DNA of 64,000 nt from an uncultured Muribaculum sp. GTDB taxonomy: Bacteria; Bacteroidota; Bacteroidia; Bacteroidales; Muribaculaceae. The position numbers were made by a program, and so were the translations under genes. The stretch lies in the NCBI GenBank assembly GCA_910589555.1, contig CAJUTE010000001.1, positions 113,438-177,437 of the forward strand, given 5' to 3'. The notes below the pieces were generated by a model, which saw nothing but the letters and a program-made list of their open reading frames with translations, did no database searches and was not told where the DNA came from. This document shows, one piece after another, positions 1 to 8,244 of this stretch (positions are counted from its first letter, which is position 1; every line of letters begins with the position of its first letter).

Positions 1-1
1 T

Positions 2-1036
2 TTTGACAGTTCCAATAATCTTTGGGTCTATGGATATGACTTTAAGCAAAATATATTCATAGGCGTGCTTCCGGCATCTAAAAGAAAGCAATCGCAGATA
101 TCAAAAAGTGACTGGATAAGCGTCAAAGCAAGTGATGTGGGAGTGTTCTTTTCGCGTGATTCACGCATCATGGCGCTCAAGCATTCAAAGAATAAAAATC
201 TGGTGGTTGTAAGCTCAAGTGACTCTCCTTATAAATTTTTGATATACAATACTAACGGCACAATCGATTCAACTTCGGATGACACATATCAAGTCTATAC
301 CGGTTTCATTGACCAAGATGGAAAATCATTTGGACCGGTAGGATTCTTTGGCATCGCAGAGGATAAGAACGGGGCATTGTGGCTGGGTAGCACCGATGGT
401 GTTATAGTGATTCACAATCCGTCGTCCATGCTCAGTGGAAATGGAACTGTAGAGAGGGTGAAGGTGCCGAGAAATGACGGTACGCAGTATGCCGATTATC
501 TTCTCTCCAACAGGCTTGTGTCGGCAATAGCTGTAGATAATGCCAATAGGAAGTGGTTGGGAACAACTACTTCCGGATTGTATCTCGTAAGCGAGGATGG
601 TAAAGAGATTATATCCAATTTTACCGCAGATAATACAGGTATCGCCATAGATGAAATAGCGGCTCTTGCCTGTGATCCAAATGGAAATTCAGTGTATGTG
701 GGCACTCGCTACGGTCTGGCTGAGTATTCTTCCGATGCTTCCCCCGGAGCCGATGATTATTCTGATATATATGCTTATCCAAATCCGGTGAAACCGGAAT
801 ACACCGGTCCTATCACTATTACTGGATTGATGGATGGATCGCTTGTGAAGATATCGGATATAGCGGGAAATGTGTTTTATCAGTGCAAGGCTACGGGCGG
901 AATGGCTGTGTGGGATGGCTGTGACGGTTCGGGACGTCGTGTCAAGACAGGGGTGTATCTTGTCTTTGCCTCAAACGGAGATTCTGACGGGGGTTCATCT
1001 AAAGGAGCCGTGACAAAGATAATGGTGATTAATTGA
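2..1036 (+). CDS. PorZ-like beta-propeller protein, C-terminal part (partial)
   Basis: The reading frame is open from the window edge, so only about the last 344 residues are visible. They contain propeller-type repeats of the two-component-regulator kind (LWLGSTDGVIVIHNP, KWLGTTTSGLYLV, VYVGTRYGLAEY). A C-terminal beta-sandwich tail follows (YPNPVKPEY, then VKISDIAGNVF, WDGCDGSGRRVKTGVYLVFA), resembling the end of PorZ and other Por-type secretion proteins. Known PorZ acts at the cell surface in type IX secretion and A-LPS delivery; many Bacteroidales encode PorZ-like proteins of less certain role. The GTG at 65 is internal, not a start. The family is fairly clear, the exact function is inference. 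Confidence 0.7.
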   Translation, partial: FDSSNNLWVYGYDFKQNIFIGVLPASKRKQSQISKSDWISVKASDVGVFFSRDSRIMALKHSKNKNLVVVSSSDSPYKFLIYNTNGTIDSTSDDTYQVYTGFIDQDGKSFGPVGFFGIAEDKNGALWLGSTDGVIVIHNPSSMLSGNGTVERVKVPRNDGTQYADYLLSNRLVSAIAVDNANRKWLGTTTSGLYLVSEDGKEIISNFTADNTGIAIDEIAALACDPNGNSVYVGTRYGLAEYSSDASPGADDYSDIYAYPNPVKPEYTGPITITGLMDGSLVKISDIAGNVFYQCKATGGMAVWDGCDGSGRRVKTGVYLVFASNGDSDGGSSKGAVTKIMVIN

Positions 1037-1044
1037 AAATAAAA

Positions 1045-1061
1045 ATTGGAAAAATTCCAAT
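1045..1061. repeat. Short palindrome upstream of the 173-aa gene
   Basis: A 7-bp perfect inverted repeat, ATTGGAA and TTCCAAT, separated by AAA. It lies 9 bases after the stop of the PorZ-like gene and just before a TATATTTG promoter box, overlapping where the -33 element would fall. It could be a weak terminator or an operator; the sequence alone does not decide. Confidence 0.4.
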
Positions 1062-1070
1062 CCAAACAGT

Positions 1071-1078
1071 TATATTTG
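1071..1078 (+). promoter_or_regulatory. TATATTTG -7 box for the 173-aa gene
   Basis: Matches the Bacteroidetes -7 consensus TAnnTTTG. It sits 35 bases before the ATG at 1114 and implies a leader of about 30 nt. TTGG, about 21 bases upstream inside the palindrome, could act as the -33 element. Confidence 0.5.
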
Positions 1079-1113
1079 TCGTTATAAAATATAGAATTTA
1101 ATATCCATAGTAT

Positions 1114-1635
1114 ATGAAGCTTCAATATATAGACGAAAATGATAAGTGTTACGGCATTACAGGCATGGCAATTGGCGTGACAATTTTTGACGCTGACGAG
1201 ATTGTTTCAGCTATTTCTCTGGATTCAGAATCGGGAGAGTCTATAGAATTTTCACCTGAGTATTACTTTAACGGAAACCCGAGATTGTCGGCTAAAGTCT
1301 CGTGGAATCATATTTTGAAGCATTTTGAGGTATCGATGGGTATGCTGCTCGGCAATGTATTGTGTCGTAGCCATGTGTTGAATAATGCCGTGCTTGATAA
1401 CGATACACGCAAGCAGCTTCTTGAACTTATTGAAGAGGAGGGTAGGGACACGTGCCAACTTGAGGATGACGAGATTGAGAATATGTTCAATCGTCATTAT
1501 AACTATCTTTACAGAGTGTTCAATCATGCAGGTGTGCAGCGTGTGGCTCATGATTTTGCCTCAACGCTAAAGGATTGCCGTAGAATGTCGCGCGGCGAGA
1601 TGATTGACAAGCTCAGGGCGTTGCAGATGTATTAA
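1114..1635 (+). CDS. Conserved hypothetical protein, 173 aa
   Basis: I do not recognise a named family. The protein is acidic, has no signal peptide or membrane segment and is probably cytoplasmic. The first ~70 residues look beta-rich (ITGMAIGVTIFDADEIV); the rest is helical, with a Glu/Asp-rich stretch (ELIEEEGRDTCQLEDDEIE) and a basic helical end. It has its own promoter box, and its end lies only nine bases from the convergent DUF4294 gene. The ATG at 1114 is the first good start after the promoter. Function unknown. Confidence 0.65.
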   Translation: MKLQYIDENDKCYGITGMAIGVTIFDADEIVSAISLDSESGESIEFSPEYYFNGNPRLSAKVSWNHILKHFEVSMGMLLGNVLCRSHVLNNAVLDNDTRKQLLELIEEEGRDTCQLEDDEIENMFNRHYNYLYRVFNHAGVQRVAHDFASTLKDCRRMSRGEMIDKLRALQMY

Positions 1636-1644
1636 GAGCGGGTG

Positions 1645-2277
1645 TTATAAGGCTCCTTCCTCGACAAGGATGCACACGCGCTCTATGATGGCGTCTTCCT
1701 TGTTTTTGTCAGGGCGGTAGGATGATTTCAGATTAACGCCGAAGAAGTGTCCGAACGTCTGCCAAAAACCGGCTCGGAATGTGCCGAGAAATGCTTTAAG
1801 AATTGAATAGCTGCTTTGATTTGTCTCGCGGTTGATGAGCTTCACAAGCATTTTACCCTGGGACTTTGTGAATCTTTTCAACTCAGGTTTGTACTGTGCG
1901 AAAATTTCTTTTTCCATTTGCGACAGATACTGTTCACGTTCTTTCTGAGTGGGGAATGTTTCGATGTATTCGTAGGTCTCCAACAGAGTTTCAGCTATGA
2001 GCTTGGCGTAGGGGAGAGTGCGTTTCACATCTCTCACCGTACGCCAGTAAAATTCCTCCTGTTTTTTGTTTTTAAATTTCAGAGTAGGGAAGACGGTGAT
2101 ATTGTTAAGCACCACCATGAGCGCGGTGTCGCCCGCCTCAGTGACGAAATGGTATCTACCCTCTACAGGTCTCTGTCTTGGATTGGGAGGAACAGGCACA
2201 CCATTACTATCCACTGTTTGCGTAAATGCAGTGACATGGAACGACATGATTATAATGATGGCATAGAGTAGTCTCAT
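1645..2277 (-). CDS. DUF4294 domain-containing exported protein
   Basis: A 210-residue protein with an N-terminal signal sequence (hydrophobic residues 2-18, likely cleavage after AFT). The body has the DUF4294 signature: RTVRDVKRTLPYAKL, then a lysine- and glutamate-rich helix and FTKSQGKMLVKLINRETN, with the conserved end LKAFLGTFRAGFWQTFG. The family is Bacteroidetes-specific and of unknown function, presumably periplasmic. It lies 44 bases downstream of nadB on the same strand, so the two may be co-transcribed. Family confident, role unknown. Confidence 0.8.
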   Translation of the reverse strand: MRLLYAIIIIMSFHVTAFTQTVDSNGVPVPPNPRQRPVEGRYHFVTEAGDTALMVVLNNITVFPTLKFKNKKQEEFYWRTVRDVKRTLPYAKLIAETLLETYEYIETFPTQKEREQYLSQMEKEIFAQYKPELKRFTKSQGKMLVKLINRETNQSSYSILKAFLGTFRAGFWQTFGHFFGVNLKSSYRPDKNKEDAIIERVCILVEEGAL

Positions 2278-2321
2278 GTCACTATAACAATGAATATAGC
2301 TGAAATATTGTGAAATAAAAG

Positions 2322-3890
2322 TTAATGGTCAGTGTGAGGGTAATCCACGGTGTAGTGTAGTCCGCGCGATTCCTTACGCTCCATAGCCTGCCGCATTATG
2401 AGGTATCCTACATTGATAATGTTGCGCAATTCACATATTTCGCGGCTTGCTTTCGAGCATTTGAACAGGCGTTCGGTCTCCTCATACAGTATGTCAAGAC
2501 GGTTCCACGCACGTTTTAACCGCAAATCGCTTCTTACGATGCCTACATACGCCGACATGATTTGCCCTACCTCTTTTATGCTTTGAGTGATCAGTACCAT
2601 TTCTTCAGGGTGTCGTGTGCCTTCGTCGTTCCAATCGGGCACATCGGTGCGGAATGCATAGTGTTCTTTTGCCTCGACAGCGTGTTTAGCGGCGGCATCG
2701 GCGTAGACCACTGCCTCTATTAGAGAGTTGGATGCGAGACGGTTTCCTCCGTGGAGTCCTGTGCAAGAACATTCACCTACGGCGTATAATCTTTTGATCG
2801 AAGACTCGGCGTTCATGTCCACTTTTATACCACCACACAGATAGTGGGCTGCCGGAGCCACCGGAATGTAATCTTTTGTTATGTCGATGCCTAATGAAAG
2901 ACACTTCTTGTAGATGTTTGGAAAGTGATGTTTAGTCTCCTCGGCATCTTTGTGGGTGACATCAAGATATACATGGTCGTCGCCTGATAGTTTCATCTCA
3001 GAGTCTATGGCACGTGCTACTATGTCTCGTGGAGCGAGTGACAATCTCGGATCATATTTGTGCATGAATTCCTCACCTTTCAGGTTGCGCAGGACTGCAC
3101 CATATCCACGCATGGCTTCGGTGATGAGGAATGACGGACGATCGCCCGGATGATACAGGGCTGTGGGGTGGAATTGGATGAACTCCATATCTTTCACGGT
3201 GCCTTTGGCACGATATACCATGGCAATTCCATCGCCGGTAGCTACCAAGGGATTTGTTGTAGTGGTGTATACCGCACCTACTCCACCTGTTGCCATCAGT
3301 GTTATCTTGGCAAGAAATTTGTCCACATTTCCATTCTTGTTGAGGACGTAAGCTCCGTAGCAGGTGATATCGGGAGTGCGGCGGGTTACGATTTTGCCTA
3401 AATGATGCTGGGTGATTATTTCAATAGCGAAATGATTTTCAAATATGTCTATGTTGGGGTTATTTTTGACCGCATTTATCAGGCTGTCCTGAATCTCAGC
3501 ACCGGTATTGTCTTTATGATGTAGAATTCGGAATTCAGAGTGTCCACCCTCACGATGAAGGTCGAAATTTCCATCATCGTTTTTGTCGAAATCGACGCCC
3601 CAGTTTATAAGCTCATTAATTTGCTGCGGCGCGCCTTTCACTACTTTTTCGACCGCTTCCCTATCACTGAGCCAGTCTCCGGCAATCATAGTATCCTCTA
3701 TGTGCTTGTCAAAATTGTCCACTTCAAGATTAGTGACTGAGGCAACACCACCTTGTGCTAAATAAGTGTTGGCTTCCTCAAGAGTAGTTTTACATATTAA
3801 TGCCACTTTTCCTGTTCCGGCAACTTTAAGAGCAAAGCTCATGCCTGCAATTCCGGATCCTATTACCAGATAGTCATATTCGTAAGTCAT
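2322..3890 (-). CDS. nadB: L-aspartate oxidase
   Basis: Oxidises L-aspartate to iminoaspartate, the first step of de novo NAD synthesis, in the cytoplasm with FAD. Visible motifs: FAD-binding VIGSGIAGMSFALKVAG at the N terminus, LAQGGVASV, the active-site region LHREGGHSEFRILHHKDNTG, FHPTALYHPGD, and the C-terminal CTGLHGGNRLASNSLIEA, followed by the helical succinate-dehydrogenase-like end. The frame stays open for 74 codons upstream, but the homologous start is the ATG at 3890 (MTYEYDYLVIGSG), 21 bases after a TAACTTTG box; this gives 522 residues, normal for NadB. nadA and nadC are not in the window. Confidence 0.93.
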   Translation of the reverse strand: MTYEYDYLVIGSGIAGMSFALKVAGTGKVALICKTTLEEANTYLAQGGVASVTNLEVDNFDKHIEDTMIAGDWLSDREAVEKVVKGAPQQINELINWGVDFDKNDDGNFDLHREGGHSEFRILHHKDNTGAEIQDSLINAVKNNPNIDIFENHFAIEIITQHHLGKIVTRRTPDITCYGAYVLNKNGNVDKFLAKITLMATGGVGAVYTTTTNPLVATGDGIAMVYRAKGTVKDMEFIQFHPTALYHPGDRPSFLITEAMRGYGAVLRNLKGEEFMHKYDPRLSLAPRDIVARAIDSEMKLSGDDHVYLDVTHKDAEETKHHFPNIYKKCLSLGIDITKDYIPVAPAAHYLCGGIKVDMNAESSIKRLYAVGECSCTGLHGGNRLASNSLIEAVVYADAAAKHAVEAKEHYAFRTDVPDWNDEGTRHPEEMVLITQSIKEVGQIMSAYVGIVRSDLRLKRAWNRLDILYEETERLFKCSKASREICELRNIINVGYLIMRQAMERKESRGLHYTVDYPHTDH

Positions 3891-3911
3891 AGCACGTGAA
3901 TTATTGTCACG

Positions 3912-3919
3912 CAAAGTTA
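3912..3919 (-). promoter_or_regulatory. TAACTTTG -7 box for nadB
   Basis: On the minus strand this reads TAACTTTG, with a TTTG -33 element about 20 bases upstream in a T-rich tract. It supports the nadB start at 3890 and a leader of about 17 nt. It is arranged divergently with the box at 3954. Confidence 0.65.
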
Positions 3920-3953
3920 ATGTAAACCTTATAAGTAAACAAAAAATTCTTGC

Positions 3954-3961
3954 TAACTTTG
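3954..3961 (+). promoter_or_regulatory. TAACTTTG -7 box for the GT2 gene
   Basis: A perfect TAnnTTTG match 16 bases before the ATG at 3978 and only four bases before an in-frame TTG at 3966. The predicted transcript start lies at or just after the TTG, so the ATG is the likelier start. No clear -33 TTTG is visible. Confidence 0.55.
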
Positions 3962-3977
3962 TGACTTGAATAAAAAA

Positions 3978-5174
3978 ATGCAGCAGGTGTTTTCCGGTGT
4001 AGATATAGTGACAGCATGGTGTTTTACAGGCATTGCGGCAGTGATGGCTGTTGCTGTCACCGTATTTTATACTTTGCGAGTGGCTAAAGTGTGTAAAACC
4101 GTCAAGGTTCAATCATCGTCATCATTTCCTGAGGAATTGCCGTCGGTGTCGGTCATTGTATATAGCAATGGAGATGCTTCCGGTCTTGCTACATTGCTGC
4201 GTCAGTTGCGAGAGCAATCTTATCAGGCTCCATGGGAAGTGATCGTCGTGAATGACGGCAAGGATTATGAGACTGATATGCTGCTCATGTCGGTGGCATC
4301 GCAATGGAGCCTACTGCGGCACACGTTCACTCCTAAGGTGATGAGAAATGTGTCGCGCAAGAAACTTGCTCTTACACTTGGCATGAAGGCTGCCCGGCAT
4401 GATGTGGTGGTTCATGTGACTTCTTCATCACGAATCAAATCGCCTGATTGGCTCAAGTATATGGCGATGCCGTTCAACAATCCATCGATAGATCTGGTCA
4501 TAGGCTATGCGTGTCCCGATCCGGCTGATGACACTCGCCGTGGCAGCCGCCGCAGGGCACATGACATGCTTGTCACCTCGGTGCATTATCTCGCTTCGGC
4601 TCTTACGGCTCACACTTATCGCGGTGATGGGGATAACCTTGCCTACCGCCGTGACAAATTCTTTGAGATGAAAGGGTTCAGCAATTCGTTGAACCTTCAT
4701 TATGGTGATGATGATATATTTGTGAGCGATGTTGCCACACCATCCAATACTGCGGTGATGATCGCACGTGATGCTCAGGTGATGACCTCTACTCCGCATC
4801 CGGTAGAGGTGTATAAGGCTAAGAAATACAGGTATGACTACACGGCACGTTATTGTGACTGCTCGCAGAACTGGCTTTATGACACAGTAAGCTTGTTGAT
4901 GTGGTTGTGGCTGCTGTCTACCGTTGGCGCTGTGTTGATAGCGTTCGACAATTGGCTTGTGATGTCGGTGCTTGGTGTCGTTGCGCTGCTGCTGTGGCTT
5001 CCTCAGATGCTTGTGTGGAGAAAAGCGTCGTTATTGCTATCTTCACGCAGATTTATGCTTAGCGTGCCCGGAAGCATGTTGTGGCGTCCATTCTACAATT
5101 TCATCTACCACCTGCGTTCACGCCGCATCCACACCGCCCATTTCACCTGGCAGGCAATCGGCAACCAACAATAA
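3978..5174 (+). CDS. Membrane-bound family 2 glycosyltransferase-like protein
   Basis: About 398 residues: an N-terminal membrane helix (residues ~12-34), a GT2-type catalytic domain and two or three C-terminal membrane helices. GT2 features are LPSVSVIVYSNGD, VIVVNDGKDYETD, GDGDNLAYRRDKFFEMKGF and GDDDIFV. Odd feature: where related enzymes carry the metal-binding DAD/DxD before the PxWL stretch, this protein has VTSSSRIKSPDWL, so the canonical DxD is missing. It may be inactive or use another residue. It transfers an unknown sugar at the inner face of the membrane, probably for cell-envelope glycans. It precedes wecB by 42 bases, so it may belong to the following locus. Start chosen at ATG 3978 over TTG 3966. 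Confidence 0.8.
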   Translation: MQQVFSGVDIVTAWCFTGIAAVMAVAVTVFYTLRVAKVCKTVKVQSSSSFPEELPSVSVIVYSNGDASGLATLLRQLREQSYQAPWEVIVVNDGKDYETDMLLMSVASQWSLLRHTFTPKVMRNVSRKKLALTLGMKAARHDVVVHVTSSSRIKSPDWLKYMAMPFNNPSIDLVIGYACPDPADDTRRGSRRRAHDMLVTSVHYLASALTAHTYRGDGDNLAYRRDKFFEMKGFSNSLNLHYGDDDIFVSDVATPSNTAVMIARDAQVMTSTPHPVEVYKAKKYRYDYTARYCDCSQNWLYDTVSLLMWLWLLSTVGAVLIAFDNWLVMSVLGVVALLLWLPQMLVWRKASLLLSSRRFMLSVPGSMLWRPFYNFIYHLRSRRIHTAHFTWQAIGNQQ

Positions 5175-5216
5175 ATAATAAAATATAGCGTTAAAAATAG
5201 TATATAGCTCAATATC

Positions 5217-6377
5217 ATGAAGAAAAAGATAATGGTTGTTTTCGGAACACGTCCCGAAGCCATCAAAATGGCTCCAGTTATTAAAGCTTTGCAGGAGCGT
5301 TGTGAAGAGTTTGAAACTATTGTCACCGTCACCGGTCAACATCGCCAGATGCTTGATCAGGTGTTGGATATATTTGGGATATTGCCTGATTATGATTTAA
5401 ATATAATGCGTTCAGGTCAGGATTTGACAGATGTCAGTTGTAGAGTCTTGTCAGGAATGAGAGATATATTTGAGAATAAATGTCGTCCTGATATAGTTCT
5501 CGTTCATGGCGATACGTCTACATCAACTTTTGCCGCAATAGCTGCATTCTATGCTCACATAAAAGTGGGACACGTGGAGGCTGGTTTGCGCACCCATGAC
5601 AGGCTTTCTCCATGGCCGGAAGAAATGAACCGGCAGATAACCGGCAGAATAGCTGATTACCATTTTTCTCCTACTGTTTTAAGCCGGGAAAATTTGATAA
5701 AAGAAAATGTCGATGAAAAATCAATTTTCATAACCGGCAATACTGTTATTGATGCACTGCATATAGTAGTTGACAGAATGAAAAAAGATGAGGGTCTTGT
5801 CGCTGAAATTGATAATGAGTTAAGACTTTCAGGATATGATGTGGATCGTCTTTCTACCGGTAGAAAGATGGTGCTCATCACAGGACACCGTAGAGAGAAT
5901 TTTGGTGACGGATTCCTTTCAATGTGCTCAGCTATAAAGGATTTGGCGTTAAAATATGAGGATATAGATTTTGTATATCCGATGCATTTAAACCCCAATG
6001 TAAGAAAGCCTATACAGTCGATATTTGGAGATTTGAATGACCGAAAAGATAATCTTTATTTTATAGAACCACTTGAATATTTGGCTTTTATCCGCATGAT
6101 GTCAAAAGCGTATATTGTACTGACTGATAGCGGAGGTATTCAAGAAGAAGCTCCGGGATTAGGTAAGCCTGTGGTTGTGATGCGTGACACCACAGAACGT
6201 CCTGAGGCAGTTGAAGCCGGCACAGTTAAACTTGTGGGAACTGATTATGATAAAATAGTATCAACTGTTTCTACACTTATTGATGATAATGCTGTTTATC
6301 AAGCTATGTCGCGGGCAGTCAATCCGTACGGTGACGGTCAAGCAGCCGAAAGAATAGTAACAATTTTATCTGAGTGA
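5217..6377 (+). CDS. wecB: UDP-N-acetylglucosamine 2-epimerase (non-hydrolysing)
   Basis: Interconverts UDP-GlcNAc and UDP-ManNAc in the cytoplasm. The 386-residue length is normal. Conserved motifs are present: GTRPEAIKMAPVIKAL at the N terminus, VHGDTSTSTFAA, GHVEAGLRTHDRLSPWPEEMNR (catalytic acidic residues), TGHRRENFGDGF and TDSGGIQEEAPGLGKP. It opens the polysaccharide locus and overlaps the next gene region by a few bases. No UDP-ManNAc dehydrogenase (wecC) follows in the window, so UDP-ManNAc may be used directly or the dehydrogenase lies elsewhere. Confidence 0.93.
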   Translation: MKKKIMVVFGTRPEAIKMAPVIKALQERCEEFETIVTVTGQHRQMLDQVLDIFGILPDYDLNIMRSGQDLTDVSCRVLSGMRDIFENKCRPDIVLVHGDTSTSTFAAIAAFYAHIKVGHVEAGLRTHDRLSPWPEEMNRQITGRIADYHFSPTVLSRENLIKENVDEKSIFITGNTVIDALHIVVDRMKKDEGLVAEIDNELRLSGYDVDRLSTGRKMVLITGHRRENFGDGFLSMCSAIKDLALKYEDIDFVYPMHLNPNVRKPIQSIFGDLNDRKDNLYFIEPLEYLAFIRMMSKAYIVLTDSGGIQEEAPGLGKPVVVMRDTTERPEAVEAGTVKLVGTDYDKIVSTVSTLIDDNAVYQAMSRAVNPYGDGQAAERIVTILSE

Positions 6378-6379
6378 CT

Positions 6380-7363
6380 ATGTATTACTTTTACTTTTCG
6401 GAAGGATTATCGGCAGCTACTGAATTTTATGTCAATATGATAAGAGATGCTCTTCTAAAAAGGGGAGAAAAAGTCTCATATACTCAAAATTTGAAAGGCA
6501 TTCCAATGCATTCTAAGATATTGACGATAAATGATAAGGATTTTTATATTGCATACAAGTTTAAGAAACCGTCGTTAACTATAAATTGGTTTCAAGGCAT
6601 AACTCCGGAAGAAATTTCGTTGATGTTTGATCGTAACTTGTACACAAGATTAAAAGTCATAGGAAGAACTTATACAGAACGATTCGCTATAAGGCATTCT
6701 GATTTTAATCTGTTTGTATCTGAGCAAATGCTTGAGCATTATAAGAATAAATATGGTTATTCCGGGAAAGAACATGTGATAATGCCATGTTTTAATTCTT
6801 CATTGCAAGAGGATGTTTTTTACTCTTCACGATATGAAAATCCGTCATTTGTATATGCCGGAAATCTTGACGTATGGCAGTGTTTTGAGAAAACTATTAC
6901 GATTTTCAAAAATTTGAAAAAATTTTTGCCTGATGCCACTTTATCAATTTTTACATTTGAAGTAGACAAGGCTAAAAGAATTTTAGCTCAAAATGGAGTT
7001 GAAGCTGAGGTTAGTAATAAATCGGTCATAGAATTGAATATAGAATTGAGAAAACATAAGTATGGATTTATTGTACGGGATGATATTGCTGTAAATCATG
7101 TTGCAACTCCCACCAAAATGGCTAATTATGTAGGAGCCGGTCTTATACCTGTTTTTTCTAATTCATTAAAAGCATTTAATCAAAATTTAAAGAGTGAATA
7201 TCTGATATCATTTTCCAATGAACAAGAATGTGTGGAAAAAATATTGGAAATGGAGAAAAAAAATATTAATATCGAGCAGATTAGAGGTGACTATGAATTG
7301 ATGTTTTCTAAATATTGGAATGAGAAGTCATATATAGAAAAATTATTGTCTACTCTGCCTTAG
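6380..7363 (+). CDS. Putative GT-B fold glycosyltransferase
   Basis: A 327-residue protein with the layout of a GT4-like enzyme: an N-terminal half and a C-terminal Rossmann half beginning FVYAGNLDVWQCFEKTITIFKNL, followed by KHKYGFIVRDDIAVNHVATPTKMANYVGAGLIPVFS. That last stretch is the nucleotide-sugar-binding region typical of GT4 capsule enzymes. Start chosen at ATG 6380, since the GTG at 6374 lies inside the end of wecB. The gene is clearly AT-rich. Acceptor and donor are unknown; an assembly role in the surface glycan is inferred from context. Confidence 0.7.
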   Translation: MYYFYFSEGLSAATEFYVNMIRDALLKRGEKVSYTQNLKGIPMHSKILTINDKDFYIAYKFKKPSLTINWFQGITPEEISLMFDRNLYTRLKVIGRTYTERFAIRHSDFNLFVSEQMLEHYKNKYGYSGKEHVIMPCFNSSLQEDVFYSSRYENPSFVYAGNLDVWQCFEKTITIFKNLKKFLPDATLSIFTFEVDKAKRILAQNGVEAEVSNKSVIELNIELRKHKYGFIVRDDIAVNHVATPTKMANYVGAGLIPVFSNSLKAFNQNLKSEYLISFSNEQECVEKILEMEKKNINIEQIRGDYELMFSKYWNEKSYIEKLLSTLP

Positions 7364-7431
7364 AATTAGATACTTATCACAATAGAATTGAAAAATTACC
7401 GTTACTAATGTATTGATATAGTAAAGTTAAA

Positions 7432-8235
7432 ATGATGAATACTAAGTTGTTTCTAATCATATTGATAGCATTAATAAGTGCTTCATGCAATACAAAAAGA
7501 GATTTAGCATATTTCTCAGATACTAAATCTTCTAATGCAGGTGTATTACTTTCTTCAGATTATCAAATAAAGATAGAGCCTGCCGATGAATTGACTATAT
7601 GGGTTTCATCTCTTGTGCCTGAAGCAACTTCTCAATTTAATAATATTGCTCCTGGAGCACAAGACAATAGTAATACTGAAGTTATGTCAAATCTTCGTTC
7701 TTTAAATTATATAGTTGACAAGAATGGGTGCATAGACTTCCCAGGTATAGGAAAGATCGATGTTAAAGGCATGACTACAATGCAATTGAAGGATTATTTA
7801 GTAACACAAATAAGTAAGACGGTTAAAGATCCGCAAGTAAGTGTCATTCTTCAGAATTTTAAAGTAAATGTTCTTGGAGAGGTAAAGGAACCGCAGATGA
7901 TAAAAGTACAGAGCGAAAAATTTTCGGTATTTGACGCTCTTGCATCATGTGGGGATTTAACTGAGTACGGTAAACGTGAAGGTGTGATGGTAATCAGGCA
8001 GATGCCTGATGGTGAAACCGTCTACCAAAGATTGGATCTTCATGATAGTAATATTACCGGTTCTCCATTTTTTTATCTAAAGCAGAATGATGTGGTTTAT
8101 GTAGAACCAAATAATGTTAAACAAGATAATTCAAAATATAATCAAAATAACGGATTCAAACTTTCAGTGATATCGACAATTGTAAGTGCGGTTTCTGTTA
8201 TATCATCTCTGATCATTGCCTTATCCATAAAGTAA
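7432..8235 (+). CDS. Wza-like polysaccharide export lipoprotein
   Basis: A 267-residue outer-membrane export protein. It has a lipoprotein signal peptide (hydrophobic stretch ending LISASC, lipid Cys near residue 19), a poly-export domain (QIKIEPADELTIWVSS, then YIVDKNGCIDFPGIGKIDVKG) and one SLBB domain (NVLGEVKEPQMIKVQS). A C-terminal hydrophobic helix (SVISTIVSAVSVISSLIIAL) corresponds to the outer-membrane alpha-helical barrel segment of Wza. It works with the Wzz-like protein at 9497 to export the polymer. Two adjacent ATGs (7432, 7435) are equally possible starts. It is shorter than E. coli Wza, as is usual in Bacteroidetes. Confidence 0.88.
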   Translation: MMNTKLFLIILIALISASCNTKRDLAYFSDTKSSNAGVLLSSDYQIKIEPADELTIWVSSLVPEATSQFNNIAPGAQDNSNTEVMSNLRSLNYIVDKNGCIDFPGIGKIDVKGMTTMQLKDYLVTQISKTVKDPQVSVILQNFKVNVLGEVKEPQMIKVQSEKFSVFDALASCGDLTEYGKREGVMVIRQMPDGETVYQRLDLHDSNITGSPFFYLKQNDVVYVEPNNVKQDNSKYNQNNGFKLSVISTIVSAVSVISSLIIALSIK

Positions 8236-8244
8236 GAAAAGGTT

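Noticed and set aside
3891..4112. N-terminal extension of NadB by 74 residues
   Set aside because: The FAD-binding motif starts immediately after the ATG at 3890, and a promoter box lies between that ATG and the extension.
5175..5216. Invertible promoter upstream of the polysaccharide locus
   Set aside because: No pair of inverted repeats flanks a promoter-like segment there, and no invertase gene is present in the window.
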